Source: Myxococcales bacterium (GTDB lineage Bacteria; Myxococcota_A; Polyangia; Polyangiales; Houyiibacteriaceae). Taken from it: a DNA stretch of 32,725 nucleotides. Of this stretch, positions 1-9,486 are shown in pieces; within the stretch, counting starts at the first letter, position 1; each line of letters opens with the position of its first letter. The DNA lies in assembly GCA_019637115.1 (NCBI GenBank), contig JAHBWH010000087.1, positions 1 to 32,725 on the forward strand. Reading direction: 5' to 3'. The notes beneath the pieces were generated by a model, which saw only the letters and a list, made by a program, of their open reading frames with translations, ran no database searches and had not been told where the DNA came from. The translations under genes and the position numbers were made by a program.

Positions 1-1388
1 CGCGCCGCCAACTCCTTCGTCGCGACCTCGCGTTTCGGCGCCCCGGCTCGCTCATCATCTTCGCGCGCACCGAGCCGCTCCGCATGCGTCGCGACCTCCT
101 CGTCCGCCACGCGCGCGGACGCCGTCCGCGCATCCGTCGAGGGGCCGGACGGGGACGTCCACGGGAGGTCGGCGCGGCGCGTGACCTGGGTGCTCTCCGT
201 GACGTCTTCTTCGGAGGGTGTCGACCGTTCGGAGCACGCCTCCACGCTCGCGACCTCACGACGCCAACCTTCCTCGCCGCCCTCGGAGCGCCCCTCCACG
301 CTCGCGGCGTCACGACGCCAACCTTCGTCGCTGGACGCCGACCCCTCGGAGTCGGCCTCGACGCTTGCGGCGTCTGCCCGGCGGCGCCCCTCGGGCGGCA
401 CGAACGCAAACCTTGCTTCGACCGGGTCGCCTGGCGCGACGTCGAAGTCGGGGAGCGGCAGCGCGATCACCTCCGAGGTCGTCGAGGCGCCGTCCGCCAC
501 CTCTACCGAGACGGGCGAGGGCGCCATCGGGAGGACCACCTCTCCCGACTCCTGCGCTGGCGGGGCGCGGCGCGGCGCCCAGAGCACCTCCTCGGTCTGG
601 ATGTCGGTGTGGACGTGGACACCCGGGCGCGGGGCCCGGGCGGAGGGCCGGCGCGCGGTCGTGGGCGGAGCGTCCGCGTCGAACATCTCCAAAGGGACGG
701 GCTCGAGCGGCACCCGCTCGGTCATCGCGTCGAGGAGGGCGAGGCGCAGCGTCAGCGGGTGTCCTTCGGGCAGGCGCTGGCCGGGGCGCAGGGCGCGCGC
801 CTCGGCGGGCTCGAGCCCGTAGTAGCTCGCGGCCTCGTGTAGCGGTTCGCGCGGCGAGGGTTGCCCGAGCATGCGGAAGAGCCCCGCGCGCTCCTCGTCG
901 GTGAGGGCCTCGACCAGGATCGCGATCAGCTTCGGCACGTCCTGCGGGTACGAGCCGATGTCCTCGACGATCGACGCGTCCTGGAGCCAGTGGCGCTCCT
1001 GCGGGCCGGGGCCGGCGCACGCGAGGAGGCGACGGCGGACCTGCGAGGCGAGCGCCTCTTGGATCTGCATCGCGTTCACGAACCCGAGGGAGACGGCCGC
1101 CTCCCCGAAGCGCATCGGCTCGGCGTCGACGAGGTTCTCGGTGACCCGCCGCACGACCTGCGCGTATTGCGCCTCGTCCAGCTTGCCCTCGCGGAGCAGC
1201 ACGCGCCCCAAGGTCTCCGAGAGGCCCGACGACTCCGCGAAGACGGGCACGCCCTCGTCGACGTAGAGCAGCGTCGTCACGCCCGCCCGCCGGACCTCGA
1301 GCATCCCCGACGCCCCCGCCCGCCAACGCTCCGCGAGCTCCAAGACGAAGCCTGCCGGGCCCGTGAAGACGTCGACGAGAGAGGACAC
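1..1388 (-). CDS. DUF4388 (PatA-N-like) domain protein, C-terminus cut by window edge
   Basis: The minus frame stays open from 1388 to the left edge, giving 462 codons without a stop. The proposed start is GTG at 1388, because the N-terminal domain begins just after it (VSSLVDVFTGPAGFVLELAE). An in-frame ATG at 1304 would cut into the domain. Residues about 1-125 resemble DUF4388: a hydrophobic strand followed by GVPVFAESSGLSETLGRVLL and a second LG-type helical hairpin ending in a QV..RLL helix. Families with this domain occur in myxobacterial signalling and motility proteins; the biochemical role here is unknown. Residues about 240-462 are acidic and low in complexity and include a degenerate repeat with the core EGWRRDAASVE. 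The gene is divergent from the MoxR/VWA locus. The domain call rests on pattern recognition only, and the missing C-terminus could carry another domain. Confidence 0.72.
   Translation of the reverse strand, partial: MSSLVDVFTGPAGFVLELAERWRAGASGMLEVRRAGVTTLLYVDEGVPVFAESSGLSETLGRVLLREGKLDEAQYAQVVRRVTENLVDAEPMRFGEAAVSLGFVNAMQIQEALASQVRRRLLACAGPGPQERHWLQDASIVEDIGSYPQDVPKLIAILVEALTDEERAGLFRMLGQPSPREPLHEAASYYGLEPAEARALRPGQRLPEGHPLTLRLALLDAMTERVPLEPVPLEMFDADAPPTTARRPSARAPRPGVHVHTDIQTEEVLWAPRRAPPAQESGEVVLPMAPSPVSVEVADGASTTSEVIALPLPDFDVAPGDPVEARFAFVPPEGRRRADAASVEADSEGSASSDEGWRRDAASVEGRSEGGEEGWRREVASVEACSERSTPSEEDVTESTQVTRRADLPWTSPSGPSTDARTASARVADEEVATHAERLGAREDDERAGAPKREVATKELAA
235..400 (-). repeat. 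Degenerate in-frame tandem repeat in the DUF4388 gene
   Basis: About three imperfect copies of a 50-66 bp unit. The shared core ACGACGCCAACCTTC (or a variant) sits beside CCACGCTCGCG. On the minus strand each copy encodes EGWRR(D/E)(A/V)ASVE followed by an acidic Ser/Gly spacer. The copies differ in length by multiples of three, which keeps the reading frame. Confidence 0.6.
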
Positions 1389-1475
1389 GCGCCTACAGGG
1401 TGCCCGAGCCGCCCTCACTCGGTCGAGCGGGACCGCCCGGACACCGCCCACCCACGCGACAAAGGAGTCCGAGCG

Positions 1476-1490
1476 AAGGAGTGTCGTATG
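1476..1490 (+). promoter_or_regulatory. Strong Shine-Dalgarno and ATG upstream of the annotated start
   Basis: AAGGAG at 1476-1481 lies 6 nt before an ATG at 1488. That ATG is in frame with the next gene and would add 39 residues, mostly Pro/Arg-rich. The start chosen for that gene (1605) has no visible Shine-Dalgarno but begins a natural membrane-protein N-terminus. Either the protein has a 39-residue extension or the site belongs to a short leader. The rest of 1389-1604 holds no other gene that I can support. Confidence 0.4.
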
Positions 1491-1604
1491 GCGTTCACGG
1501 GGAAGCTATCCTCTCGCGACCCCGTTCAATGGGGCCGGACGCGCCGTCCGCTTCCACCCGCCGTCCCGTCTCCCGTCCGCCGCCCCACCTCCGGTCCGCG
1601 CCCC

Positions 1605-3419
1605 ATGGACGCCCTCCCCTCTCTGATCGCCACCGTCCGACGCGCGCTCTACGCGCGCGAGCTGCTGCGCTGGACGGCGATCATGGGCGCGCTCGCTGGG
1701 CTCGTCGCGCTCGCGCTCGCGTTCTTCGCGCCGACCTGGCCGCGGCTCCCGCTCTTGGCGGCGCTCGCGATCGGGCCGATCGTCGGTCTGTGGAGGGCGC
1801 GGCGCCGCATGCCCTGCGAGGAGGACCTCGTCGTCTACGTCGACCTGAAGCTGGCGGCCGACCAGGCCGTGCTCTCGGCGTGGGAGAGCGCGCGGCGGCC
1901 GCAGGGTGCCTTCGACGAGCTCGCGCGCGAGGCCGCCGCGAAGCGCCTTCGCAGCGCGCGGCGGCGCGACGTCCGGCCCAAGGTGCTGGGCCGCGAGCTC
2001 TGGGGTCTGCCCGTCGCCGCGGGAGGCTACGCCGCCGCGCTGCTCCTGCCGATCCCACCACCCCCGCTCCCCGACGCAGGCGCCGACATCGTGCAGATCG
2101 CCGAGCCCGAGGCGCTCACCCGGCTCGAGCGGCTCGAGGCCTACGCGCGCGACGACGAGCACCGCCAACGGCTCGAGGCCCTCGCTCGCGAGGCCGCCAC
2201 GCTGCGCGAGCGGCTCGCCGAAGGTATGGAGCGGCGCGAGGCCCTGGACGCGCTCGAGCGGCTGCGCGAACAAGCGGAGCGGTCGCGCTCGCCCGAGCGC
2301 CCCGAAGAGCGGCGCGCCCGCGACGCCGCCGTCGAGGCGCTGCAGGCCGAGCAGGAGATGAGCGAGGCGCTCGCCGAGCGCGACCTCGAGGCGCTCGATC
2401 GCGCGGTCGAGCGCGCGGCGGCGCGGCGGGAAGCCTCGGACCGCGAGCGCGCGCGCGAGGCGCTGCAGCGGGCGGCGGAGGCGGCACGCGCGGAGGGCGA
2501 CGAGGCGCTCGCCGAGTCGCTGCTGCGACGGGACCGGCTGCTGAACCGTCGCTCGGCGCAGGCGGAGCTCGCGCGCGAGCTCTCGGAGGCGATGCCCGAG
2601 CTTGCGGGGCTCCGCAGCGAGCTCGAGCGGCTCTCGCGCGACGGCGAGGGCGAAGGCCTGAACCAAGCGATGGTCGACGCGATGCGCGAGGCGTGGTCGC
2701 GCCTCTCGGCGGAGGAGCGGCGCCGGCTCGCCGAGGGCCTCCGTGACGCGCAGGCGGCGGAGAACACCGCCGCGCGTGAGGCGGGCCAGCAGGGCGAGGG
2801 CGCGCCGATCTCGGCCGACGAGTACGAGCGGCGGCTGCGCGAGGCGCTGGAGAACCTCGATCGCCTGCAGGTGCAGGCGGGTGGGAGCGGCGAGGGCGGG
2901 ATGCCGATGCCCGGCCAGGGCTCCGGGCGCCAGGGCTCTGGTCACGGGCAGGGCTCCGGTCAGGGCCAGGGCTCTGGTCAGGGCCAGGGCTCTGGTCAGG
3001 GCCAGGGCTCTGGTCAGGGTCAGGGCTCTGGTCAGGGGCAGGGCTCTGGTCAGGGGCAGGGCTCTGGTCAGGGGCAGGGCTCTGGTCCGGGGCAGGCGCA
3101 AGGGTCCGGCTCCGGCGCCTCGGGCTCCCCCGGCCAGGGCGGCGGGCGCGGTGAGCGTGGGGGCCAGACCGACGCGCTCCCCGCAGACGACGGGACGCTC
3201 GCGCGTGTGCGCCCCTTGCTCGGCCCCGGCGCGCCCAGCCGGAGCTGGGTCGAGTGGGTCGACCCCGAGGGCATGCCCGTCAGCGAGCGCGGGGATGGCG
3301 CCGGCGGCGCGACCGGCGACCCGACCCGCGGCGCGGCGGGGGGCATCGAGCGCGCGCCGATCCCCGAGGACTACCACGAGCACGTCCGGACGTTCTTCGG
3401 TCCCGGAGGCTCACGATGA
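1605..3419 (+). CDS. DUF4175-like membrane protein with long coiled coil and Gly-Gln-Ser repeat tail
   Basis: 604 residues from ATG 1605. Two membrane segments lie at about 23-42 and 48-64, and a third at about 128-145. Between them is a cytosolic stretch that includes CEEDLVVYVDLKLAADQAVL. Residues about 165-420 are a highly charged Glu/Arg/Ala heptad region, almost certainly coiled coil. Residues about 440-505 are (GQGQGS)n, encoded by an exact 18-bp repeat, followed by a Gly-rich tail. Large membrane and coiled-coil proteins of the DUF4175 type are found near MoxR/DUF58/VWA genes, and this one opens that locus. It may be the scaffold of the complex (inference). The start is uncertain: ATG 1488 has a much better Shine-Dalgarno. 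The family name is tentative. Confidence 0.7.
   Translation: MDALPSLIATVRRALYARELLRWTAIMGALAGLVALALAFFAPTWPRLPLLAALAIGPIVGLWRARRRMPCEEDLVVYVDLKLAADQAVLSAWESARRPQGAFDELAREAAAKRLRSARRRDVRPKVLGRELWGLPVAAGGYAAALLLPIPPPPLPDAGADIVQIAEPEALTRLERLEAYARDDEHRQRLEALAREAATLRERLAEGMERREALDALERLREQAERSRSPERPEERRARDAAVEALQAEQEMSEALAERDLEALDRAVERAAARREASDRERAREALQRAAEAARAEGDEALAESLLRRDRLLNRRSAQAELARELSEAMPELAGLRSELERLSRDGEGEGLNQAMVDAMREAWSRLSAEERRRLAEGLRDAQAAENTAAREAGQQGEGAPISADEYERRLREALENLDRLQVQAGGSGEGGMPMPGQGSGRQGSGHGQGSGQGQGSGQGQGSGQGQGSGQGQGSGQGQGSGQGQGSGQGQGSGPGQAQGSGSGASGSPGQGGGRGERGGQTDALPADDGTLARVRPLLGPGAPSRSWVEWVDPEGMPVSERGDGAGGATGDPTRGAAGGIERAPIPEDYHEHVRTFFGPGGSR
2949..3092 (+). repeat. 18-bp perfect-period minisatellite encoding GQGQGS
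   Basis: Eight copies of an 18-bp unit beginning CAGGGCTCTGGT start at 2949, 2967, 2985, 3003, 3021, 3039, 3057 and 3075. Substitutions are few and mostly silent (GGC/GGT/GGG). Shorter degenerate copies flank it (GQGSGRQGSGH before, GPGQAQGSG after). The uniformity points to recent expansion by slippage or unequal crossover. The encoded tail should be flexible and disordered. Confidence 0.9.
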
Positions 3420-3477
3420 GCGGCGGGGCGCGAAGCGCGCGGTCGGTGGTGAACGTGGCGAGACGAGAGGAGCGGGG

Positions 3478-4491
<1,014 letters not shown>

Positions 4492-4493
4492 CG

Positions 4494-6575
4494 ATGCGCC
4501 GCTGCTCGCGCGCCTCCTCGTGGCTCGCCCTCGCCGCGCTCGCCTGCTCGCTCGCCGCGCGGCCCGCGATCGCGCAGGACGACGCGAGCGCCCCCGTCGC
4601 CGTCGACGCCGTCGGCCTCTTCGGCCCTGAGCTGCACCTCCCGGCGCGCCACATCCCCGTGCGCGTCACCGTCCGCAACCGCACGGCCGCGCCGCTCCGG
4701 GGCCGCGTCATCGTCGAGTCCTCGGATTGGCGAGAGCGCTCCGAGCGCCACGGCGTCGCCCTCGACTTGCCCCCGCGCGGCGAGCGCACGGTCGAGCTGA
4801 CGGTCCTCGCGCGCGAGTCGGGGACGCTCGTCGCGGGCTTCGAGCTCGGCGGCCGGCGCGTCGCGTCGCGTCACCTCTCGATCGCCTACAACGCCGCGGC
4901 CGAGGGTCTCGTCGTGCTCGCCGATCCTCCTCGGATCCGCGGCAGCCTGCTCGACGTCCAGACCGAGCAGTTCGTGCGCCACGGCGGGACGAGCATCGTG
5001 AACATGCCGGTCGGCGTCATCTCCTTCGACGCGACGAGCGGCGAGCCGCTCGCGCCGACGCGCGCGTCGGGGTGGCACGCCGCGCGCCTCGTGGTCGCGA
5101 GCGCGCCCACGCTCGAGCGGCTCTCGCCGACGCAGCGCGACGCGCTCTTCGACTGGCTGCGCGGCGGCGGAGAGCTCGTCGTCTTCCTCCGCTCCCCCGA
5201 GGACCTCCGCGCGCCCGCGATGCAGGCGATGGCGCCGCTCACCTGGCGGCCCGACGACGACCCGACCCCCTCCGCCCTCGTGCCCACGGGCGCGCCCGCG
5301 GCCCGGATCGTCGCGAGCACCGATCGCGCGGAGCCGCGCGAGTACGGGATCTCGGTCCCCGTCGGCTTCGGGCGCGTGGAGGTCGTCCGCTACGATGGCA
5401 CCGCGCCGCCCTACGTCGACGCGCCCGAGACGCGCCGGCTCGTCGAGCAGATCGCGGGGCGGCCCCGCCGGGCGGGCGCGGAGCTCCCAATGTTCCGGCC
5501 CGGGGCGCCCGAGTCCTTCGACGATTGGTCGGGCGGCTGGACCTTCCGACCCGTGCGCTCCTACCTCGATCCGAACGAGTCCTTCCGCCCAGCGCTGGGC
5601 TTCGTCGCGATCCTGCTCCTGCTCTACGTGATCGTCGTCGGCCCGCTGAACTTCAGCTGGGTCGCGCGCAAGAACCGACCGACGCTCGCCCTGATCACCA
5701 CGCCCATCGCGGCGTTCGTCTGCCTCGCCCTGCTGCTCGGCGTCGGCTACGTCGGCAAGGGCACGACGATGCGCTACCGCGCCGTCGGTCTCCTCGAGCT
5801 CGTCGAGGGCGAGCCGAGCGGCCCCGAGCGCCGCTACCTCGGCCTCTTCCTCACGCGCCCGGCGACCTTCGACCTCGCCGTGCCAGAGCGCGGCACCACG
5901 AGCCTCGTGCACGGCGTCGGCGCGCGGGGGCTGAAGGTCGCGAGCCACGGCGAGCGCTCCATCGTGGAGGACCTGCAAGGCGGCCTGTGGGAGACGCTCT
6001 TCCTCCGCGAGGATCGGCTCTCGGGGCTCGGCGGCGCCGTGACGCTCGAGCGCGAAGGCGGCCACCTCGTGGCCGTGCGCAACGAGAGCCGCGTGACGCT
6101 GCGGGGCGCCGTCGTGCTCGACATGTCCGGCAACGCCTACGTGGTCGGTGACGTCGCGCCCGGCGCGCGCGTCGAGATCGCGCGCGCCCCGAGCGAGGCG
6201 CTCGGCAGCACCGAGCCGATGTTCTGGAGCGAGCACGATCCGAAGGTCGCGCGCGTCGCGCGGCTCCTCGGCGTGCCCGCCGACCAATCCGGGGCGGTCT
6301 ACGGCGTCGCGCAGCTCATGGGCGGCTCGCTCGTCGGCCCGTGGCCGGCGCTCTACGCGCAGATCGATCCCGAGAGCGAGGCGCCGCTCGCGGACCGCTT
6401 CGTCCGCGAGCGCGAGCTCCGCTTCGTCCGCGTCGTGCCCTACCTCGCGCGATCCCAGTCGGCGGGCCGCGCGCCGGACGGGCCCGAAGAGGAGGCCGCC
6501 GCGATGGTCGATCAGCCGCTCGGTCTCGACGAGCTGGAGCTGCAACGAGTCGGCCCCATCGGAGGTGCGCCGTGA
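4494..6575 (+). CDS. Exported membrane protein of a MoxR/ABC locus (glutamine-amidotransferase-like fold suspected)
   Basis: 693 residues from ATG 4494. The N-terminus has a classical signal peptide ending around ARPAIAQ. GTG 4488 would add two residues and overlap the MoxR stop. A periplasmic part contains LSPTQRDALFDWLRGGGELV (about 205-225), the pattern of a class I amidotransferase-like Rossmann fold, although I see no catalytic Cys-His-Glu triad. Two membrane helices follow, PALGFVAILLLLYVIVVGPL (about 366-385) and one at about 396-418, then a soluble C-terminal domain. Proteins with this layout recur beside ABC transporter, DUF58 and VWA genes; no function is established. The last codons overlap the ABC ATPase start. 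It probably links the cytosolic ATPases to the outer face of the membrane (inference). Confidence 0.8.
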   Translation: MRRCSRASSWLALAALACSLAARPAIAQDDASAPVAVDAVGLFGPELHLPARHIPVRVTVRNRTAAPLRGRVIVESSDWRERSERHGVALDLPPRGERTVELTVLARESGTLVAGFELGGRRVASRHLSIAYNAAAEGLVVLADPPRIRGSLLDVQTEQFVRHGGTSIVNMPVGVISFDATSGEPLAPTRASGWHAARLVVASAPTLERLSPTQRDALFDWLRGGGELVVFLRSPEDLRAPAMQAMAPLTWRPDDDPTPSALVPTGAPAARIVASTDRAEPREYGISVPVGFGRVEVVRYDGTAPPYVDAPETRRLVEQIAGRPRRAGAELPMFRPGAPESFDDWSGGWTFRPVRSYLDPNESFRPALGFVAILLLLYVIVVGPLNFSWVARKNRPTLALITTPIAAFVCLALLLGVGYVGKGTTMRYRAVGLLELVEGEPSGPERRYLGLFLTRPATFDLAVPERGTTSLVHGVGARGLKVASHGERSIVEDLQGGLWETLFLREDRLSGLGGAVTLEREGGHLVAVRNESRVTLRGAVVLDMSGNAYVVGDVAPGARVEIARAPSEALGSTEPMFWSEHDPKVARVARLLGVPADQSGAVYGVAQLMGGSLVGPWPALYAQIDPESEAPLADRFVRERELRFVRVVPYLARSQSAGRAPDGPEEEAAAMVDQPLGLDELELQRVGPIGGAP
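6561..6566 (+). promoter_or_regulatory. Ribosome-binding site deciding the ABC ATPase start
   Basis: GGAGGT lies 5 nt before GTG 6572, inside the coding end of the preceding gene. It fixes the GTG as start even though this overlaps the upstream TGA (GTGA), and it indicates translational coupling. Confidence 0.75.
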
Positions 6576-7501
6576 TCCGCGTCGAGGGCGTGTCGCATCG
6601 CTTCGGCGCGATGCAGGTGCTGCACGACATCTGGTTCGAGGTCCCCGCGGGCACCGTCTTCGGCTTCATCGGGCCGAACGGCGCCGGCAAGACCACCACG
6701 CTGCGGATGATGGCCACGCTCCTCGAGCCCGACGAGGGCCGCATCCTCGTCGACGGCCACGACGTCGTCGAGCACCCAGCCGAGGTGCGGCGGGTGCTCG
6801 GCTTCATGCCGGACGGCTTCGGCGTCTACGAGCGCGTCACCGTGAGCGAGTACCTCGAGTTCTTCTCGGCGGCCTACGCGATCCCGCGCGAGCGTCGCGC
6901 GCGGAACCTCGAGGCGGTGATGGAGCTGACGGACCTCGGCCCCCTCCGCGACCGCCTCGTCGCCGCGATGTCGAAGGGCATGAAGCAGCGGCTCGCGATC
7001 GCGCGCACGCTGCTCCACGACCCGAAGGTGCTCATCCTCGACGAGCCCGCGAACGGCCTCGACCCGCGCGCGCGCATCGAGATGCGCGAGCTCATCGAGC
7101 AGCTCCAGCAGCTCGGCAAGACCGTGGTCCTCTCGAGCCACATCCTCACCGAGCTCTCGGACATGGTCAGCGCGGTCTGCATCCTCGAGAAGGGCCGCGT
7201 GCTCGCCGCGGGTCCGGTCGAGCGCATCGGTCGGCAGCTCCGACCCGAGCGCGCGGTGAAGCTGCGGCTGCTCGAGTACCCCGAGGGCTGCGACGCGCCC
7301 TTCCGCGAGCTGCCCGACGTCACGCACGTCGAGCGCGGGCCCGAGGGTCACCTCCGAATCACGTACCACGGCGGCGACGAGACGGTCGCCGTGATCGTCG
7401 CTCGCGCGGTCGGCGCGAGCCTCCGCGTCGTCCGGGTCGAGCCCGAGCGCGACGACCTCGAGCACATCTTCCTCGAGGTCACGCGAGGAGAGCTGCAATG
7501 A
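6572..7501 (+). CDS. ABC-2 type transporter ATP-binding protein
   Basis: 309 residues from GTG 6572, set by GGAGGT. Walker A is GPNGAGKT (34-41), the signature segment MSKGMKQR (133-140), Walker B LILDEPANGLD (154-164), and the switch histidine is H190. The Q-loop region reads LGFMPDGFGVYERVTVSEYL, where Pro-Asp stands in place of Gln, and the signature is SKGMKQR instead of LSGGQ. Both variants are known from ATPases of the gliding/export (GldA-like) and drug/Na+ exporter groups. It probably powers the permease encoded next, with which it overlaps by 4 nt (ATGA). The C-terminal 80 residues form a small accessory domain. The substrate is unknown. Confidence 0.93.
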   Translation: MIRVEGVSHRFGAMQVLHDIWFEVPAGTVFGFIGPNGAGKTTTLRMMATLLEPDEGRILVDGHDVVEHPAEVRRVLGFMPDGFGVYERVTVSEYLEFFSAAYAIPRERRARNLEAVMELTDLGPLRDRLVAAMSKGMKQRLAIARTLLHDPKVLILDEPANGLDPRARIEMRELIEQLQQLGKTVVLSSHILTELSDMVSAVCILEKGRVLAAGPVERIGRQLRPERAVKLRLLEYPEGCDAPFRELPDVTHVERGPEGHLRITYHGGDETVAVIVARAVGASLRVVRVEPERDDLEHIFLEVTRGELQ

Positions 7502-9486
7502 GCGCGAGCCCCGACACCATGGCGTCCGCGACGCCCGGGCCGTCTCCCGCGACGCCGTCGTGGCGCCGCTTCTTCGACGACCCGAACCCGATCTTGGTCA
7601 AGGAGCTCCGCACCACGCTGCGCGCGAGCCTCTTCGTCCGCTTCCTCTACCTCAGCACGGGCCTCGTGGCGCTGCTCGTCGTCGGCATCGGCGGCGCCGC
7701 GGCCGGCGGCAACGAGGCCCCCGCCGAGGTCGGGCAGATCCTCTTCCAGGTCTTCTTCGGGGGCGCGCTCACGATCCTCTGCCTGGTCGCGCCCTCGTAC
7801 GCCGCGACCTCGCTCACGAGCGAGAAGGAGACGGGCACCTACGAGTCGCTCGTGCTCACGGGCATGGACCCCGCCCGCATCGTCTGGGGAAAGTTCCTCG
7901 CGAGCTACGCGGTCTTCGCGCTCGTGCTCGTCGCCTTCGCGCCGATCGTCGGCATCGCCTTCCTCTTCGGCGGGACCTCGCCTTGGCACGTGCTGATCGG
8001 CTTCTACGGCCTCCTGCTGGTGCTCGGCCCGGCCATCGCGCTCGGCGTCGCGCTCTCCGCGCGCCTGCGCTCCACGCGCGTCGCGATCCTGATCGCGCTC
8101 ATCACCTTCGTGCCCGCCGCCATCATCGGGGCGAGCGCGATGAGCGGGCTCGGCTACGCGGCGCGCAGCGAGTGGGGCGTGAGCATGCAGGGGCCCTTCT
8201 GGTTCACCGAGGCGCTGGCGAGCCGCTTCTTCGAGCTCGACACCTTCCTCCTGCTCGGCGTGCTGCCGCTCTACGCCTCGGGGATGATGGTGTGGTTCTT
8301 CTTGGCGAGCGCCATCGCGGGTGTCCGCCCGGCCGCCGAAGATCGCTCGACGCCGTTCAAGCATTGGGCGCTCGCAGCGCTCGCTGGCCTGCTCGCGACC
8401 ACCTTCGGCGTGACCTCGCTCTTCGGCTCGGGGCGCGACGCCGGCATCGGCTCGTTCGTGCTCACCGGCTTCGCGGGCCTCGTCGTGCTGCAGCTCGCGC
8501 TCCTCTTCACCAACGAGCCCCCCCTGCCGCCGCGGCTGTGGGAGCTGCGACAGGAAGGCCGAGGCGCGCTCGGCAAGCTCGCGGGGCTCTTCGGGCCGGG
8601 CGCGGCGCCCACCGCGCGCTTCGGCGCGGTCGTCGTGGTCGCGGCGTCGGTCGGCGCGGGCCTCGCGGCAGCGCTCTCGCGCCACCTGCAGCATCCAAGC
8701 TGGGACGACCACGCGCAGGCCGACGCGGCCATCGCCGTGGTCGCACTCGGTCACGCGGCGGTGGGGCTCTTCGTGCTGATGTTCGGTGCGTGGCTGCGGG
8801 TGATCCTCCGCAGCGGCGTCGCCTCGCGCGTCATCACGCTCTCTGCGCTCTTCGCGCTCGGGATCATCCCCTTCTTCGTAGCCCTCCTCGCCGCGACGGG
8901 GATGGGCAGCTTCGAGGAGAGCTCCGGCGTGCTCTTGGTAACACCGGTCTCACACCTGATCACGGGCGGCTTCGTGATGGATGGGAAGACCGAGCGCGCC
9001 ATCGAGGTGCTCGTTCCAGCGTCGTTCTACGGGCTCCTCGCCGTGATCTTCTGGAGCCTGCTCGAGGCGCGCGTGCGCGGGGTGGGCAAGCGCGTCGCCG
9101 AGCAGCGCGCGCTGCGCGAACGACGCGCCGAGGAGGCGGCCGCGAGCCGACCGAGCTTCACGCCGCCGGTCGGCGAGGTCATCGCGGCCATCGCCGCGGG
9201 CGCGCCGCTCGACGTCGCGGTCGCCGGGGGCGCGCCGCTCGCCGGGGTCGCACACCTTGCCGAGCCGGGTGAGGCGGCTCCGCGAGCGTTCGCGTTGGAC
9301 GGTGCGAGCGCGGGTGGTGCGAGCACGGGTGGCGCGAGCGCAGGCGGCGCGAGCACGGGTGACACGAGCACCGGTGGTGCGAGCGCGAGCAGCGCGAGCT
9401 CGGGCGGCCCGATGGGTGGCACGAGCAGGGGCGACGCGAGCGCGGACTCGCCTGACGAGGAGCCCGACCGCGGAGATCCCGCGTGA
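7498..9486 (+). CDS. ABC-2 type transporter permease with Ser/Gly repeat tail
   Basis: 662 residues. ATG 7498 overlaps the ATPase stop, with GAGGAG upstream. The N-terminus has the amphipathic segment typical of ABC-2 permeases (NPILVKELRTTLR, about 30-42). It is followed by about ten to twelve hydrophobic helices up to about residue 520, including a LTSEKETGTYESLVLTGMD cytosolic loop that matches the coupling region of this class. The last about 120 residues are soluble, ending in Gly-Ala-Ser-Thr pentapeptide repeats and an acidic tail. It is fused neither to a second ATPase nor to a substrate-binding domain. Together with the ATPase it probably forms a homodimeric exporter or a mechanical energiser of the locus (inference). 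Confidence 0.88.
   Translation: MSASPDTMASATPGPSPATPSWRRFFDDPNPILVKELRTTLRASLFVRFLYLSTGLVALLVVGIGGAAAGGNEAPAEVGQILFQVFFGGALTILCLVAPSYAATSLTSEKETGTYESLVLTGMDPARIVWGKFLASYAVFALVLVAFAPIVGIAFLFGGTSPWHVLIGFYGLLLVLGPAIALGVALSARLRSTRVAILIALITFVPAAIIGASAMSGLGYAARSEWGVSMQGPFWFTEALASRFFELDTFLLLGVLPLYASGMMVWFFLASAIAGVRPAAEDRSTPFKHWALAALAGLLATTFGVTSLFGSGRDAGIGSFVLTGFAGLVVLQLALLFTNEPPLPPRLWELRQEGRGALGKLAGLFGPGAAPTARFGAVVVVAASVGAGLAAALSRHLQHPSWDDHAQADAAIAVVALGHAAVGLFVLMFGAWLRVILRSGVASRVITLSALFALGIIPFFVALLAATGMGSFEESSGVLLVTPVSHLITGGFVMDGKTERAIEVLVPASFYGLLAVIFWSLLEARVRGVGKRVAEQRALRERRAEEAAASRPSFTPPVGEVIAAIAAGAPLDVAVAGGAPLAGVAHLAEPGEAAPRAFALDGASAGGASTGGASAGGASTGDTSTGGASASSASSGGPMGGTSRGDASADSPDEEPDRGDPA
9301..9405 (+). 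repeat. 15-bp tandem repeat in the permease tail
   Basis: Seven degenerate 15-bp units (9301, 9316, 9331, 9346, 9361, 9376, 9391), type GGTGCGAGCGCGGGT, encode GASAG, GASTG, DTSTG and similar. The period keeps the frame, and the repeat lies after the last membrane helix, so expansion is probably tolerated. Confidence 0.85.

Noticed and set aside
310-1326. 338-codon minus frame at the left end
   Set aside because: It is out of phase with the DUF4388 reading, which has natural composition and continues to the edge.
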